DNA of 64,000 bases from Piscicola geometra. Its lineage: Eukaryota; Annelida; Clitellata; Hirudinida; Piscicolidae. The DNA is taken from positions 7,693,462 through 7,757,461 of the forward strand of contig OX030962.1 in the NCBI GenBank assembly GCA_943735955.1. Reading direction: 5' to 3'. How positions within the stretch are numbered: position 1 is the first letter of the stretch; each line of letters begins with the position of its first letter. Under the pieces are notes generated by a model that was given only the letters and a program-made list of their open reading frames with translations, had not been told where the DNA came from and ran no database searches. The position numbers were made by a program, and so were the translations under genes. Below are positions 26,503 through 56,424 of the stretch, one piece after another.

Positions 26503-28787
26503 ATGTTGAATATGTTCTCACGACTCCCTCTTCCCTCCTCGTCCGTTCAATACTTCTCCATAACCTCATGCATTATCTTTTTCCTTACTTTCGTCCTGTC
26601 AATGCCATCATCTTTGCCGCAAATATCATCATCAAAACTACCAATATTACTGTCATCATCACCATCCTCATCACTACCAACATCATCACCCTCATTATTC
26701 TCATTGATTAAAAATGGACCAGATGCAAATCCAAATGATGGTTTGGTGTCGAGAAAAAAAGCTCCAAGCATGACATTCATGCCAAAAAACCTTTTTCAGT
26801 TGCAAAGAAAAAAAGTTGAAAAAATAACCAGAAAAAAAGAACCACGTAAGCGTGTTTTAGAAAAAAATAAAAACTCGGGTTTTGATTTGAAGGCTAAATT
26901 ATCGAAAGAATTTGAAAAATTGGAATTGAAAAAGCCACGCTTGTCTGCATTGAAGACTGTCAAAGCAATTATCTCTCGAAAGAGCAACGCTTTTTTACAC
27001 AGCCACTTCATAAATCCAACTGAAAACTACCCTCACAGTGTGACCTCAGTGTCTTCTCCTATCATTCCCAACACTTCCAGCTCTCAAACCCCCTCCATCA
27101 TCACAAATGTCTTCAAGTCATCAATTCGTCGGAAGAAACACTTGACTGAAACCCATTTGAAATATAAATCAAATTTTAAGAATAATATTGACAGAAACAA
27201 AAATATTAACACTAATGAAAATAATGTCCATAACAGAAATCAAAACGATAGTAACAACACTGGTAACAAAAGTAACTGCAACAGTAAAGAAAAGAGCTGG
27301 AAAAGTAGAGAAGTTGAATGGAACGAGAACAGTCGAACAAAGAATGGTGACGATTTGAGAAGATTTTTTGAAAATAAAAATTTGAAAGTTATCGGAAGTG
27401 GAGTAAGAAGGCTTAAAAGTGAATTGAGAAGAAACAAAAGAGATATAAAAGAGGCCTGGAACATGGTGATGGTGATTGATGTGAGTGAAGATGCTTTGGA
27501 AGCGAGGGTTGTGGAAAAGGTTGGCATAGTGATGGAAAGGTTAGAAGAAAAACGAAAGAAACTTTTCAAAAAGATGAAAAAGAATAAAAACCAAAAAGTT
27601 GATTTTAAAATAAAATACAAAGCTGTTGTTATTCCTGAAAAAGGTGGGAGTTAATGGCTTGATGGTTGTAGTAGACGAAGAGTTGAAATAGGATTAATTG
27701 TGAAGATGGGTAGATTTCTGCTGTAACTTGTACCAGATGGATGGGAATAGAAAAAAGAATGGGCATTACTAGTTTTTGAAATCTCAGAATAAAGTAAATT
27801 TTAAAGTTATATTTGGCAGTAAAGGGTCCGATAAATTAAATATTTACAAATTTCTAAACCTTTTTCGAAAAATTTAAAGCAACTTTTTTTAATAAAATTA
27901 AAAAATTCTTGGAAAAAAGTCAGTATCGTTAAAGACCTTTTTTTTATCATTATAAAGAGATTTTACAGTTAAAAGGCCACGAATTTTAACGCTAGAAGCT
28001 TTCCTAAGGCGTCGGGGTCAAATTGGTGAATAGGAGAGGAGTTCTGAGAATTTTATATGAGAATAAAGTAGGAAATTAAGTGGAATTCATGGAGTTTTTG
28101 ACTTTGTATTATAAATTATACTTTATAATTGGTAATAAAAAGTATTTAGTCATCAATATTGTATATGTTTTAAATTATTATTTTTTGGTTTTGGTATGTT
28201 TTTATATGAAATATATTGAATGCTAATTTTAGTTTAAATAATTTATAAACATTTTTTAAGCAATGCCATTAATAACACCACTACCTACAACAAAACCCCT
28301 AATATCTCCAACAACAACACCTCAAGGAGTGTTGAGGGTAATTAGGGCGAGCAGCTCGACAGTTTTTGGGAGGTTTCTGAGAAGAATTGCCAAGGTGATG
28401 AAAAAAGAAGCAACCAAGAAATCTCCATCATCATCTCAACCTCAGGCTCCACATGATAACTCAGTCCAGTCTCCTGCGCCCGAGTCCTCGATCGCTCTTC
28501 ATCCTCATCAGCAACAGTCTCCCATTCCAAACTCCCATCAAACGCACCAACCATACAACGACAACCATAACAGCTTCAACAACAAATTCCACGTTTTAAA
28601 TGTCACCACGAAAGACTTTAAGACTCTCTTGCGGGGTGTACTCGAGACAGACAATGCAGCCGTCATCAACCAAGTTTTCTTAATTTCTAACCACCAGTCA
28701 TCCAACCTTACCACGATCATCAACTCATCCATCAAGCCACCTAGCCAATTCAGGGTTTCTAGTATAATTTGTAGTCTCATATTGTAA
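26503..28787 (+). CDS. Lys/Ser-rich protein of unknown function, two exons
   Basis: Exon 26503-27643 ends GAAAAAG|GTGGGA in phase 1 and exon 28261-28787 follows an ATTTTTTAAG acceptor. The phases match and give 555 residues. An N-terminal hydrophobic stretch (ITSCIIFFLTFVLSM) could be a signal peptide or anchor. The middle is Lys-, Asn- and Ser-rich with basic clusters (KKVEKITRKKEPRKR). The end of exon 1 is helical and charged (VVEKVGIVMERLEEKRKK). Exon 2 is Pro/Thr/Ser/His-rich. I do not recognise a domain. A 383-codon open frame in AT-rich DNA argues against chance, but the simple composition means it could be a fast-evolving or spurious gene. Confidence 0.5.
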
Positions 28788-28789
28788 TA

Positions 28790-30342
28790 AAATATTATTT
28801 TTTCCAATTATTAAAATATTTAGTTTTAATATTTACAGGAATTTAAAAGAATATAAAAACACGCACGCGCACACAAACACCCACAAACACACACATTTGT
28901 ATAAACGGGCACAAACACACTCAAAGCTTTTATATTGCGAGGCACTCACGGGCATTGATTAGTGGTCAACTTGTGGTAGTGTCAAGCATTATTAAACAAT
29001 ATTAATTTTTAAAGCTACTTTAAATAACTATTACTAAATCGACTAGTCTCTGACTTCTCTTTAATAAATATTTTTATAAATATTGCCTTCTTCAAGCTTA
29101 TCCGAAGATGCTAAATATACGTGTCGGAAAAAAAGTCTACGTTAAAGAAAATGGTAGACAGAGTTTTTGATCGACGACGATTCAATAAGAGATTAAATGA
29201 AGGTCAAATAGGCTTCGTGGTGGAGTACTCAATCGGATCGATGTGCCGGTGTGTATTTCGGAGGTGAAAATCATTCGAAAGCATTAATGAACGCCGACAC
29301 TTGACGATGCCAGGAACACTCAAGCCAAGTGTTTGTACTGCTACATTGCTACTACTACTACCACTGCTACTACTACAACTACTACTACTAATGCTACTAC
29401 TTCTACTAATTCTACTACTACTACTACCACTGCTACTACTACAACTACTACTACTAATGCTACTACTTCTACTACTACTTATACTACTGCTGCTACTACT
29501 GCTACTACTACTATTACTGCTGCTACGTCTACTATTACTACTGCTACTAAATAACTTTTTTAAGGTAACAGTACTATTGAAATGACTTGATAAGCTCCCC
29601 AGATCAACCGCTACAGCTAAATCACTTTGTTCTGCTACACAAATCGCAATTTATAAGACTATAAAAGTTTGTAAACCTTTTTTTAAATTAATTGAATTTA
29701 ATTTTCACTCTTTCTATTTCTAATTTTGTTCAGCAGTTACATCTGTTATGTGCTGTGGAAATTTATTTTCACTTTATCTTTTTATAATTTAATGAAGAGG
29801 TGATGAATTGCCCGACGTACCTGGTCAACGTTGAAATACTATGTTTCATTTTTCTGAAGTTTACAAATTAAATTTTGTAACAACTTTTAATTTTTCCAAG
29901 CATTAAATGCGTGATGGAACATGCTATTTGACATTAAAGTCATCCAAACGACGATATAAAATTCGAATAAATATGACAAACTAAACAATTATAAGAAATG
30001 TAAAAAAAATAAAGTGTATGATGAAATTTATTTAAACCGTGAATTTGTATAACTGTGATTTCTGAAATGAATAACATTTTACCTCGCTCAATTCATCAGT
30101 TTTAATCTTAAAACCACCAGCTGCATGGATACTCTGTATCATAGAAAAATAAACTTTATGTTTGTCGATAAATATATTACATTTAGAAAAAAGAATTTGC
30201 AATTTACTTAGCAATTCATTAAACTCGTGTGAAAAAGAATCTTTTCTACCATTGTTCTCACACTAAAATCATCTTTCAACATTTATTCCAAATTATCTAC
30301 CAACTCGATAAATACATAATTTCTCAAAAAATCATCTGCCAG
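28790..30342. other. Intergenic stretch with (CTA)n array
   Basis: Contains CA-rich sequence at 28860-28925 and an impure (CTA)n array at about 29341-29550 with ACTGCT and ACTAAT variants. No gene is supported. Confidence 0.7.
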
Positions 30343-30783
30343 ACGCTGTATTTGGTAGAGAATGCTTCTGGCGATCCAGCACAGAGGCACAATGGCACTG
30401 AGACTCCCATGTGCTTTCTTCCCTGTCCAGATGTCTTATTAGTGCCAGAAGCTGATCTGTACAAGGTTGCTCATTAGATTAAGTTGTTAAACTTTAACAA
30501 TTAAAGTTAAAGGATTTATTTGTTTTTTTAACAATGTGACGACGAATTTTAATAACGTGGCGTTAACCTTCATAAACCTCATTTACATATTAAATTAATT
30601 AAAATATTAATTAAATTTTAATTGATCCTTAGACCTTGAAAAGGATAGTCTTGAACACAACAAAACATATCTTCATTCAGCCTTCAAAACAAGCTGGTGG
30701 TTGTTGGTTTTTCGAATCAAAGAATAATAATTAAATAATTTTTAATTATTCATTAAAATTTTTCCCCATTTTTCTTCAAACAG

Positions 30784-34482
<3,699 letters not shown>

Positions 34483-34534
34483 GATAATATATCTCTTGCT
34501 TGGATTTACTTTAGATATATTCCAATATTTCCCA

Positions 34535-34605
34535 ATATTGAGCGCCTTTGTTCACTTAGTAAAGGGCGCTATACAAATCATTAGTGATTGATTGATTGAT
34601 ATTAA
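34535..34605. repeat. SINE 3'-end-like fragment
   Basis: TTGAGCGCCTTTGTTCACTT and GGGCGCTATACAAAT followed by a TGAT tail. GGGCGCTATA-type ends with a short tandem tail are typical of animal SINE 3' ends. Confidence 0.45.
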
Positions 34606-34912
34606 ATCGTTAAAAAAACAAAACGTAGAATTTCCAGAAAAGATTCTTTTTTGTAGAAAACCATTATATTTAAAAGACTCATGAACATTTATTCTTAAAA
34701 GTATACCATTTAAAAGCCAGCAATTAGATGTCTTAACCTTCGAGTCAATAAACCTGTCGTACTGGTGTCCCATCTTCTTGAAACCTCAGAGAGCCAACCT
34801 CTGACCACTGTATAAAGAAGCATCTAGAGTAGTAGGACCTGCACCCTTAGGGTAGGCGCCAATTGATCATGAACCTTTCATAAAATACTTCTGTACAGCA
34901 GGTAGCTGAGTG

Positions 34913-35053
34913 GTGAACGGGTAGCTGAGTCGACAACGACTCTCGGCTTGACCAATAATGAAAGGTCCTAGGTTAACCAATGCCCTAGCAAGCCAAAGGC
35001 GCAAATGAAAATATGCAGGCTACGTGGCCTGGAAGCCATTATTATTATTATAA
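34913..35053 (+). mobile_element. tRNA-derived SINE, copy 3, internally deleted
   Basis: Same 5' half as the copy at 31.3 kb, including GTAGCTGAGTCGACAACGA. The B box is damaged (AGGTTAACC) and the segment between CTGGAAGCC and the ATT tail is deleted. A second GGTAGCTGAG just upstream at 34901 suggests a partial duplication of the head. Confidence 0.85.
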
Positions 35054-35206
35054 CAGCAGAACAGAAAAATGTTTCGACTTTTAACTAATTGGTTCTCCAC
35101 TTAATCAGGGATGCCACAATTCACTTAATATCCACTAAATCATCGGAAACCTTTTGACAACTATTTATTCAGATTAAAATTATCTACTTAAACATGAGTG
35201 TACGTG

Positions 35207-35238
<32 letters not shown>

Positions 35239-36100
35239 CAGGCATGCATGAGGGTTGCTCGCGAGCGCTGGCATATACAGCAACAACGTTACAATCTTGT
35301 TATAAATAACGAATATATGCGCAAATGTACGTGTTGAAATGCACATGTGTGTGCGTGCGTTCTTATGATCTTATGCACGTGTGTGTATGTGTATGTATTA
35401 TATTATAGTCTGGCGATTAGGAGAAGCATCAATTCAGTCAGGCAGACGACAACGCGCCTATGTACACCTACGCTTTTGATTGAGGGAACTGTCCATGTAC
35501 AGCCTATGCATGCATTCAAGCCGTGAAACATTCACCACCCATGCATGCATTCATTCATCGAGGCATTCACCACCTATGCATGCATTCATTGAGACAGCCA
35601 GTGTGCATGCATTCATTCATTGAAACAATCAGCATGCATGCATTGAGACATTCGCCACACACGCATGCACACATACTGCACCAGCATCAAGCATTGCATA
35701 CAAGACAACATTGTGCATTATAATGTAGAGGGAGTATTAAGGTGTACACATATACTAATTGTATGAGGATAAAGGTATACATACATACATACATATGTAT
35801 GTATGCGTTGTTGTATATAATAGAATATATAGTTTTCTCTATAGGTAGGTTATATAATATATGAGAAGAGTTAAGCATCAGTTCATTCACCATCGACAGA
35901 TCAGTTGGCATTGAGTGGAACGGAAAAGAGAATAATAATCATAACATAATAATGATAATAATCTCATAATCATAATTAGAATAGGCGCAATAATAAGAGG
36001 AGCAATGGAAAGAAGGAATAGCATTGATGTAAGGGTGGAAGAGTTGGAAGAGGGAGGAGGAGGAGGCTGATGAGGTGATGATGACGATGATGACGCTACA
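35054..36100. other. Intergenic stretch rich in simple repeats
   Basis: Holds a (CA)n run at 35207-35233, an ATGCATGCATTCATT minisatellite at 35505-35665 (about five imperfect copies of roughly 30 bp), and a self-complementary CATACATATGTATG stretch near 35780-35802. No gene is supported. Confidence 0.75.
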
Positions 36101-38999
<2,899 letters not shown>

Positions 39000-39805
39000 G
39001 CTCAAAATAAATTAAAAACAAACGCTAACTAAAACGAATAAAAAAACTTTAAAAAAATGGAGTCGGCCTCTTTGTCAAGCCAATGCTCAACATAAAAAGA
39101 TTAGAAATAACTTTTTAAATTACAAGACGAGTTAAATAAAACAATTTTAACAAGATTTATTGTTCATGACAAATTGTTATTATTTTTAATGTGTGCTTAT
39201 GAAATTATAAAAAGTTTGAACAATTTGTTTTGTAATTTATAAAAGTTTATTTGCCTAAATTTAATGCTAAACATTTGAATGTCTATTTACGTTTTTTAGG
39301 TACATTTATATTTTGTCAATTATTTTATGATAGTTTTACTACAGATATGGTTAAAATCAAATTTAGTCAATTACTAGATTTTGATCAGAGAATAATTACT
39401 TTCCTACCTGGTGAGAAGCTGTTTGGAACACACTTTCCCCTTTTTTCTAGTTTTTAGATATTTAAAAATTCTTTAAAAACTATTTTAAGGTACTTTTCAT
39501 TAACCGAAGAATGTTTTTTAAAATAAATTTAATTTTTGACTTTTTAATTAAACCACAATTTACAAACAATAAAAAATAATTGATATAATGAAATGATCTT
39601 TATCAGAATATTTCAACAATACCTAAAGAATATTTAAAATACAAACGGAATAAATATTAAGACACAATAAAAACTAATAGTTACGCTAAAAATAATAAAA
39701 AATTAATTAAAAACGATAACGATATTAAAATAAAAATATTAAAAAGATAATCAGTAAAAATAATCTTTAAAAATTCATAAAACTTTAAACAGTAGTCACT
39801 AAAAG
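39000..39805. other. Intergenic AT-rich spacer, hnRNP promoter side and PP4R3 3' side
   Basis: Lies upstream of the hnRNP gene and downstream of the PP4R3 stop, both on the minus strand. It should hold the hnRNP promoter and the PP4R3 poly(A) site. I see no clear TATA box. Confidence 0.5.
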
Positions 39806-49891
<10,086 letters not shown>

Positions 49892-50592
49892 TGTTTGTGA
49901 GTTTCCTTATTCTTGATGGCGTTAACAGAGTTTTTTATTGTTGCACTATAATAGAGGTGACTGTGTTGAAACTTTTTTTTCCTGTTAATTTATTTATTTG
50001 AAATATGTATTAAATAAATAAACATTTGAAAACTTTATTAGTTTGTTTTTATTTAATAAATTTTAAAATTGGACGTCTTTCAAAAGCAATAATTATACAT
50101 GTGAACTCACACAAAGAGTGAGCTTTTCTGAAGCGACTTTTCGATTGGGAATTCTGTATCTTTTAAAAACAATACCTAAACAAACTTAAGCACGCTTGGG
50201 TTATTTAACGACTATAGAATATCAGAATTGAAGAATGAAAGAAGCCATAATAAATAGAGCTAAACAGGAAACACTAACAACCTAACAAAGACTTTGAATT
50301 TTTAAACTGTTGACTTTGTTATTCCTATTTGTATCAAAGTTTATAACTTTTAACATAAAAATATTTGTTGTATTTATTTGCTTCAAAGTTGAATCATTAC
50401 ATTTTCAATTGTTTTTTTTTTCAAAATATTTATAAGCATTCATGTTTAATAAAAAACATTTCAATCATTTTATATTCACATTTTAAATTTTGTTTTACAA
50501 AGATTTCAAATATTAATCATATAATAACTGACGTTTACTTTTTTGCTTTTTCAGAATTTTAACATTGATTAGTCAATTTTTAAACTCTCAAA
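49892..50592. other. Divergent intergenic region
   Basis: Lies between the divergently transcribed PP4R3 (minus) and the small membrane protein gene (plus), so it should hold both promoters. It is AT-rich, with no clear TATA box or CpG island. Confidence 0.5.
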
Positions 50593-51171
50593 ATGATCTA
50601 CTCAAAAGTTTTGTTTTTATATTTTTTATCGGTTTTATTATGCTCAAAAGGAATTTCAATCAGAACCGATTGTTCTTTCGATCAAGTGAACCATTGCCTG
50701 CATGATTTATCACTACCTCTTTTACACGGCCCAGCATTCATGGAAAAGCTAAACACAACAAAACTAGAAGACTTTTGTTCAAGATTTTGGTCTGCCAAAA
50801 AGTGTGTTATGCCATTTTTATTTTTTTGTCAAAAAACCACTGAAGAACTTCGCGGAAAACTTGAACGCTTTGAGTACGCCTGCAGTGTGAACAGGAGCAT
50901 TGAAGGGTGGCCTCAAATGCCAGAAGAATTCAACCATTCCGAAACAGATACAGATTCGTTGAATAAGGCTCTACTCGCGGTGTTTTGCACTCTCCTCCTC
51001 ATCCTCATGTGCTTCTTGTCAAGCGTGGTTTCAACGTGTCGCATTAAAAGACGTGTGATGCAGCAACAAAAGATGAAAGTTTCGATTGTGGCGAGGACGT
51101 TGCAAGAAAACGCTGTGATGATCACAAGTCTTGAGAAACAGCTCGAAGCCCAGGAAGCACCCAAAAAGTGA
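50593..51171 (+). CDS. Small Cys-rich single-pass membrane protein, intronless
   Basis: A 192-residue open frame in one exon. A signal peptide (VLFLYFLSVLLCSKG) is followed by an ectodomain of about 105 residues with six cysteines in the spacing CSFDQVNHC, FCSRFW, CVMPFLFFC and YACSVN, and N-glycosylation sequons NTT, NRS and NHS. A transmembrane helix (LLAVFCTLLLILMCFLSSVV) is followed by a basic, helical cytoplasmic tail of about 45 residues (RIKRRVMQQQKMK). The six-Cys pattern is loosely like the nematode DUF19/T20D4.11 type, but I would not assign it. The function is unknown. The start is the first ATG and gives a complete signal peptide. Confidence 0.75.
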   Translation: MIYSKVLFLYFLSVLLCSKGISIRTDCSFDQVNHCLHDLSLPLLHGPAFMEKLNTTKLEDFCSRFWSAKKCVMPFLFFCQKTTEELRGKLERFEYACSVNRSIEGWPQMPEEFNHSETDTDSLNKALLAVFCTLLLILMCFLSSVVSTCRIKRRVMQQQKMKVSIVARTLQENAVMITSLEKQLEAQEAPKK

Positions 51172-52018
51172 TGCAGGCAACAGCCTTCTCAAAGAATCCA
51201 TAATGAAGCTTGGAATGCCTACAGAACAGTACCATGCTTAAACTCAATTTTGCTTTTTTGTTTTGTCATTTCAAAGTATTTCAACTGAAAGAGTGTCAAT
51301 CAATGAAAATTTCTTAAATACTATTAAGCTTTACATTTCTGCTTCCTCTTTTCTTTCTCATGTATATATTCAACTTGTTTCTTTATAATGTGTGATCAAT
51401 AACTATTTAGCGGCCATTAGAGCAGTCTTTCTTTTAAATGGTTGCTTATGACATTCTCCTAAAACCTCTAAAAGTATCATCACGTTCTTTTGGACATTTT
51501 AATGTCATATTTCTAATGAGTTTACTGCTTCTTAATCCAATTTTCAATTCGTTTTTAATCATTGTTTTTTAGTGTGTATGCATTTCATAATAAATAGTCT
51601 AAAGATATTTTTTTTACATTTTTCATTACCTTTCCTAACAAAAAATATAAAACTAGCAAATTGGTTAATGCAATGTAAGTGAACGAATTCAATCAAAACA
51701 CAATACAATTAAGATTTAAAATCCCGTTTTTAGTTCTCAGTTTCTTATTAAAAACAATTATAAACGACAATTCCTCCACTACATACATGCACAAACTTCA
51801 AATTTTTTCATCTGACTACATATTCATCCCATTCTCCATCCCTCAACCGTTCTATAAATTATATTTCTTCGTGATTAATAATTGAATAAATTGTCTTCAC
51901 AGAAGTGCCTTTGGAACACACAAGACATCCATCCTTGCTATTAGATGCAGGTTTGTTTGTTCAGCAGTAGTGCTGGGGTGTCCTGAATCATTAATGGCCT
52001 TCAAGTTGATTGTACTCC

Positions 52019-52053
<35 letters not shown>

Positions 52054-52242
52054 TCTATTTTTAAACACGTAAGGCCACATTAATCTATGCACACACACGC
52101 GCACATGAAAGACATAAAGGAACGTGGGTGCATCTTTAATGGATTCCAGTGTGGCGCTTGTCTCTGCAGCCCCATCATCAAGCCACCCCCCCCCACTCAT
52201 GCTCTCTACTCCAAGCAATAGTCCTTTATCTCCGTACAGGTG

Positions 52243-52351
<109 letters not shown>

Positions 52352-53334
52352 TAATTTTTAAAACTTCAATTCTGTATAATTACTTTTGCTCTCTTAAGGA
52401 AAAAATCATTGTCAATAAAGAGCGAAAATTTAAATGTAAAAACTAAAAAAAAAATAATTTACTTTTTTAAAACTACTTTTCAAATATAAGCAAAATGATA
52501 AACCACCCTCAAATGTAATAAAAAAAGAATTAAAATAGTTTAAATGTTTTTATTAAAAAAATAAAAATTTACTCAAAACATTCATATGGAATCGCTTAAA
52601 ACTACCTGAATAGGCAAGTAACAACTGCACCATCTTTTAGTACTGTCCTGGAAGCGTTCTGTACCCAAGTGAGTTCAGCTCCAAGATGACATATTAAAAA
52701 GATACTGTGTAGCAGATGCTCTCACGTGCATCAATGTATAACATTGAAAGTTAGCGCTATGAAAATGTTTTTTTAAGCTAATTTAAAAGGTAAAACATGA
52801 AGGTATTTCCAATTACTTCGAAGTAGACCTACTATATTCTCAAAGAATAACTAAACGCGTAGATATTTAAAAGTTAAATTTGAAAAATAATAATCTGACA
52901 TTTAATTCAAACGAATAGGTTTGATTTATGTGCGATTTGTAAGTTTATTCAACAGGTAATCCGGTTTTATTGGCCATCCTCGTATAACATTGCAGTAAGT
53001 CGCTTATTTAAGATGGTGTCCTTAAAGTCCTTGTAACTTGAAGTACATGCACATAAATTTGAAAAAAAAGTTCTAGAATTGAGCGTGATTAACTTCATTA
53101 AGTAAAGTGAATTCCAGGATTAATTAACGAAAACTTCTATTTGATGAAAGGAACAGTACAGAGAATGCAATTATTTCAATTTTTCTAAACGATCCACTAG
53201 CTCCCAATAAAATAATGCGTCTACCTTAAATACTAATCTCTGACTTTGAAGTGTGTTCTAAACTTCTATTGCTTTCTCGTAATTACTGTGCTTCAGACTC
53301 TTGTCACTGAAACTATGACAACAAAAACTACTTG

Positions 53335-53411
53335 CAGTACTCCTACTACTACTGCTAATATTATTTTTACTACTACTACTTTTTCTACTACCACTACTAC
53401 TACTACTACTA

Positions 53412-53458
<47 letters not shown>

Positions 53459-53459
53459 G

Positions 53460-53552
<93 letters not shown>
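53335..53552. repeat. (CTA)n array
   Basis: About 65 CTA triplets, impure in the first third. Confidence 0.97.
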
Positions 53553-53553
<1 letters not shown>

Positions 53554-55520
53554 ATTCTTTTAATTCATTAATATTGAGACTACCACCACTACTAGTTCTT
53601 TTACTATTAATATTAATAGTGCTATTAAAAATTCCAAATTATTTTAGTACCAGAATTGAAAAAATCTCTTCCCAAAAATTTAATCATTAAAAATACAGAA
53701 TAGATATAAAATATATTCTGAAATGATAATAAGCACAAAACCTAAGAACAAGGTATCCTTGTTGGTAGCGAAAAGCATCTCCAATGACTTTAATTGATAA
53801 AACCAACAAAGCGCTTAAAAGGTCAAACACAGAGATCATTTAGCGCTTAATTTTATTTATCAAAATATTTCAAATATTTTGAGAAATAAAATAAGTTTTG
53901 AGCCTATAAGCCTTGAGAATATCAAATGGTTTTCAAATATTTTGAACAAAATTCTTTGTAATACAATTTTCAAAGAGTCCGTACATCTAGGTTTAACCCC
54001 GCAATAAAATTATTGTCTCCGATATTTTTCTTTCATTATCTTGAGAAAAAGAAAAAATAAACAATGTTTCGTTTAATTACAAAAAGTTGGAAATCTAATA
54101 ATAAATCAATTAGAAAAGTGTTGAAAATGAAAAAAAAAGAAATGAGCTTAGTTAGGTGGATACAAAAAGACTGAAAAGAGCAGATTGAGGACGATAAAGT
54201 TGGGAGTTGAAAGAGATTTTCCACGCCATAAAGATGTCTGAGCGGATAAACAGAAAGAAAAGTCGAGGTTATAAAACGTTGAGAAGCCGCTAAAAGCACA
54301 ATTAGAGAGTTTTCTTTATGATGTTAGTCCAAGTGATGATTGCCCGCGAGTGACCAATTCTCAATCTTTCCATCGGTCTTTTTGGAGTCTTTTACCCCTT
54401 TTTTCTTTTACCCCTTTCATCATTTCAAGTTTCTCTCCTTTGTGCATTTCGTCTGCTTCAATCTTCAACCTTTGGCCTCCAGTTCTTATTTTTTATTAAT
54501 ATTTTTTAATTAATATAATATTTTAATTCGATTGTTTAATGAAAACTCTTGAATCCCGTTTAAACTACATTTCCCTCATAAATTTCAAATATTTCAAACA
54601 CTCAATAATTTATTAAAAAATGTTCAGCCATTAAACATCAGTTTATTAAAACATAAATCTGATTTACCATTTTTAATTGTAAGTTCTGGTGAGAAGTCAC
54701 TATGTTTGGGATCTACCCCAAGAGCATGCCTTATTACCTGTTGAGGCTTTTGAGACAATGAACATTAAGTCAGAAAAAGATATTTGTCTGAATTATTAAA
54801 TTCTTTAAAAAAGGTGGAAAAAAGTTTATGTTTTATATGTGATTGTGGATAGGAAATAGAATTAAATATTGATGACCATTGGATTTGTGAATATATTTGC
54901 ATCGTCTTTCAGCATGTTTTTGTCAACATTTCTTCTAAGCAGCAGTAATTTATAAAAATGTGATATGAACTGATATTGATTTTGAAAACAAACTTGAAAA
55001 AATAACAGATCCAAAAAAGCTATTCATGAACAAAGACTTTAAAAAAATATTAAACTTGTAATTCAATTGCAATCACAATTTACGAATTGTGATTCCAATT
55101 TATTTATTATTTCTTTTAGATATTTTAATAATTTTAATATTTCTTTATTATTATATAGTTGTGATTTCGATTTCCACAGACACCCTAGTAGCCTTCATTT
55201 ATTGAACCTAAGATGGGTACTGCCCCTAAAAACTTTAGCTCCGGGGGAAAAAGACTAAAAATTTTTTTAATTTTTCTTCTACAACCCGACCGGTTATAAA
55301 AAAAGTATACGTCATTTTGATTACCATAAACCTAGCCTAACTCTAACACCAATATATAAAAAACTTCAACTTTTTTTAATGGCTTATGTTTTTAAACTAT
55401 TCAAATTTTCAGTCTGTCTGTCCTACCAGTCATCTGGGCACTTCTTGACTTTTTTATCAACGAAGCCCTTCCTCTGAGAATAAAGTTGCTTCGAAGAAAT
55501 ATCTTGTGGGCTGTTGTTTC

Positions 55521-55557
55521 ATTTGGCTGACGAACGCTCTTCGTTAGTCAGCCAAAT
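55521..55557. repeat. Stem-loop with 16-bp arms
   Basis: ATTTGGCTGACGAACG and CGTTAGTCAGCCAAAT are reverse complements with one mismatch around a CTCTT loop. It is GC-richer than its surroundings. Confidence 0.85.
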
Positions 55558-56275
55558 CGACCTCTTAAAGCCAATTACTTTTTCAGCTATTTTCTCTATT
55601 ACACCATTAAAGTTCTACAGCATCACTACATACACCACAAAGTATAGACTATATAATATAGTTAAACTTGAAATTTTAAACTTTTATGTGCACCTTTTAA
55701 AGCTTAATTATTAAATCTTCTTTCACTTCTCTTAATTTTTATAATATTAACAAAACAATTTATTCTAAATTTTATAGTCTTAATATAACTTTTAAATGTG
55801 CTTTTATTTAGCTAAAGATAATTTAAGGAAAATTTAGGAAATTGTAAAAATCGCAAACAACTGTAGGCCATTAAATTAAAAGAGATTTAAATTTTAGGAT
55901 CATCTGGAACTTAGAATTTTAACTACTTAATTAATATAAAAAGGAAAAAACTGTGAAAAAATAAAATGAACAAGATCATTAGGGAGTTTTATATGAAAAA
56001 AGGAATAACTAGATGAGTGTTGAAAGATAAAAACTAGAAATCAACTGGAAATATAAATTTTGTAAAAAGATGAATCGCTCTTCATTATTTCTATTTAATT
56101 TTGGAAATGAAATACACATAAATTGATATAAATCTTATACAAATCAATTGAAAGTTTAATATGAATAAATGGATATAGATTAAATAATTCAACATCAGAT
56201 TGATTGATTTTGATTGATTGGTTGATTTTGATTGATTGATTGATTGATCAGATTAAACATAAATGTCTGACTCAC

Positions 56276-56424
56276 GTAAAACATTATCAAATGTGATTTC
56301 TCAAGCACCCAATTAGCGATATTTCTTTCATCGTTATAGTTGAGAGAATGAGTTACATAGGTTTGTACCTTGCGAGAGCAATCGGGAATTCCGAAATAGG
56401 ATATCAAGCCAAGAAAAGAGCCAT
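56276..56424 (-). pseudogene. Orphan EXOG-like exon
   Basis: One open exon with a TTTTTTCAG acceptor and a TAC|GTGAGT donor on the minus strand. It reads YFGIPDCSRKVQTYVTHSLN, then YNDERNIANWVLEK. This lines up with exon 3 of the EXOG gene at 11.9 kb (YGFPQ, NHALGYDNERR, PHWVLE) and keeps the same incoming phase 1. No exon carrying the SRGHM active site or the NNSGYWNR segment was seen downstream on the minus strand within about 5 kb. It is either a relic of a duplicated EXOG copy or part of a gene with very long introns. Confidence 0.55.

Noticed and set aside
52120..52239. Possible exon with a TACAG|GTGACC donor
   Set aside because: Short Ser/Pro-rich frame next to microsatellites, with no partner exon and an equally open opposite strand.
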